A stretch of DNA of 6,414 nt from Symbiobacteriaceae bacterium (GTDB lineage: Bacteria; Bacillota_E; Symbiobacteriia; Symbiobacteriales; Symbiobacteriaceae). The position numbers and the translations under genes are program-made. Positions 6,093 through 6,414 of the stretch are shown here, in pieces. Position 1 is the first letter of the stretch, and every line of letters begins with the position of its first letter. The DNA lies in NCBI GenBank assembly GCA_027356675.1, contig DAHVXO010000272.1, forward strand, positions 1-6,414, in the 5' to 3' direction. The notes beneath the pieces are model-generated. The model saw only the letters and a program-made list of their open reading frames with translations. It did no database searches and had not been told where the DNA came from.

Positions 6093-6414
6093 TTAACCCA
6101 TTGCCTGCTCCAGCCGGTACCAGTAGGAATACAAGGCCCGCAGCCCCGCATCAAAGTTCTCCAGGTTGAAGTGCTCGTTGGGGGCGTGGAAGTTCTCATC
6201 ATCCAGGCCAAAGCCCATGAGCACTGACGGCGCCCCGAGCAACCGATCGAAGGTCCCGACCACGGGGATCGACCCGCCGCCCCGAATGAACTTGGCCTCG
6301 GTGCCATAGGCTTCCGCCAGCGCCGCCAGGGCCGCCCGGATGGCCGGATGATCCACCGGAGTGATGGAGGCGGGCGCGCCGCCGTGCCTGGTCACGGTCA
6401 CCGTGACCCCTGGC
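6093..6414 (-). CDS. M20-family metallopeptidase (dipeptidase-like), C-terminal part, cut by window edge
   Basis: This is the last 106 or so codons of a gene entering from the right edge; it ends at TAA (6095-6093). The readable protein contains GGGSIPVV, then MGFGLDDENFHAPNEHF near the C-terminus. The GGSIP and G-x-x-DDNxHAPNE-type motifs are characteristic of the M20/M25/M40 zinc peptidases (carnosinase-like and Xaa-His dipeptidases). The His of HAPNE is expected to be a metal ligand of the di-zinc site, and the Gly-rich GGSIP segment lies near the substrate pocket. The other catalytic residues lie outside the window, so activity and exact substrate cannot be judged. It is on the same strand as the downstream ABC operon, 165 bases away. 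A dipeptidase beside an importer could be metabolically linked, but the gap suggests a separate promoter for the importer. The family call is firm; the substrate is unknown. Confidence 0.88.
   Translation of the reverse strand, partial: PGVTVTVTRHGGAPASITPVDHPAIRAALAALAEAYGTEAKFIRGGGSIPVVGTFDRLLGAPSVLMGFGLDDENFHAPNEHFNLENFDAGLRALYSYWYRLEQAMG

Overview
The window looks like chromosome from a high-GC Gram-positive bacterium, probably a GC-rich Bacillota of the Symbiobacterium kind. This is an inference. It rests on GC-rich coding DNA, a lipoprotein-anchored solute-binding protein, AGGAGG-like ribosome binding sites and a GAAC-N4-GTTC (Gram-positive LexA type) palindrome. No rRNA, tRNA, IS element or CRISPR array was seen.

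Right part (1334-6414), all minus strand. The window opens inside the 3' end of an M20-family metallopeptidase gene. After a 165-base leader comes a complete four-gene ABC importer operon: a BMP/PnrA-type binding lipoprotein, a double-domain ATPase, and two inner-membrane permeases of the branched-chain amino acid/sugar type. This is the standard layout of a nucleoside (purine or general nucleoside) importer. The lipoprotein captures substrate outside the membrane, the two permeases form the channel and the ATPase drives it. The last three genes are translationally coupled, overlapping by 8 and 4 bases. A 13-bp perfect hairpin sits between the lipoprotein gene and the ATPase gene, just before the ATPase start. 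It could set the excess of binding protein over transporter. The likely operon terminator is at 1043-1083.

Left part (1-1333) has no intact large gene. It holds three plus-strand fragments whose translations look like pieces of known families: an MFS exporter (2-242, frameshifted), a GMC oxidoreductase C-terminal region (515-756, two frame changes) and a single TPR repeat (1139-1255). A cluster of short degenerate repeats (about 271-461) lies between the first two. This looks like a decaying stretch of former genes.

The most interesting element is in this debris. A palindrome matching the Gram-positive LexA core (1025-1038) directly follows the operon terminator on the minus strand. It is followed, 69 bases on, by a 38-codon minus-strand ORF (840-956) with a good ribosome binding site and a hydrophobic, amphipathic product. 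It could be an SOS-controlled small membrane peptide, similar in concept to TisB, but that is a hypothesis.
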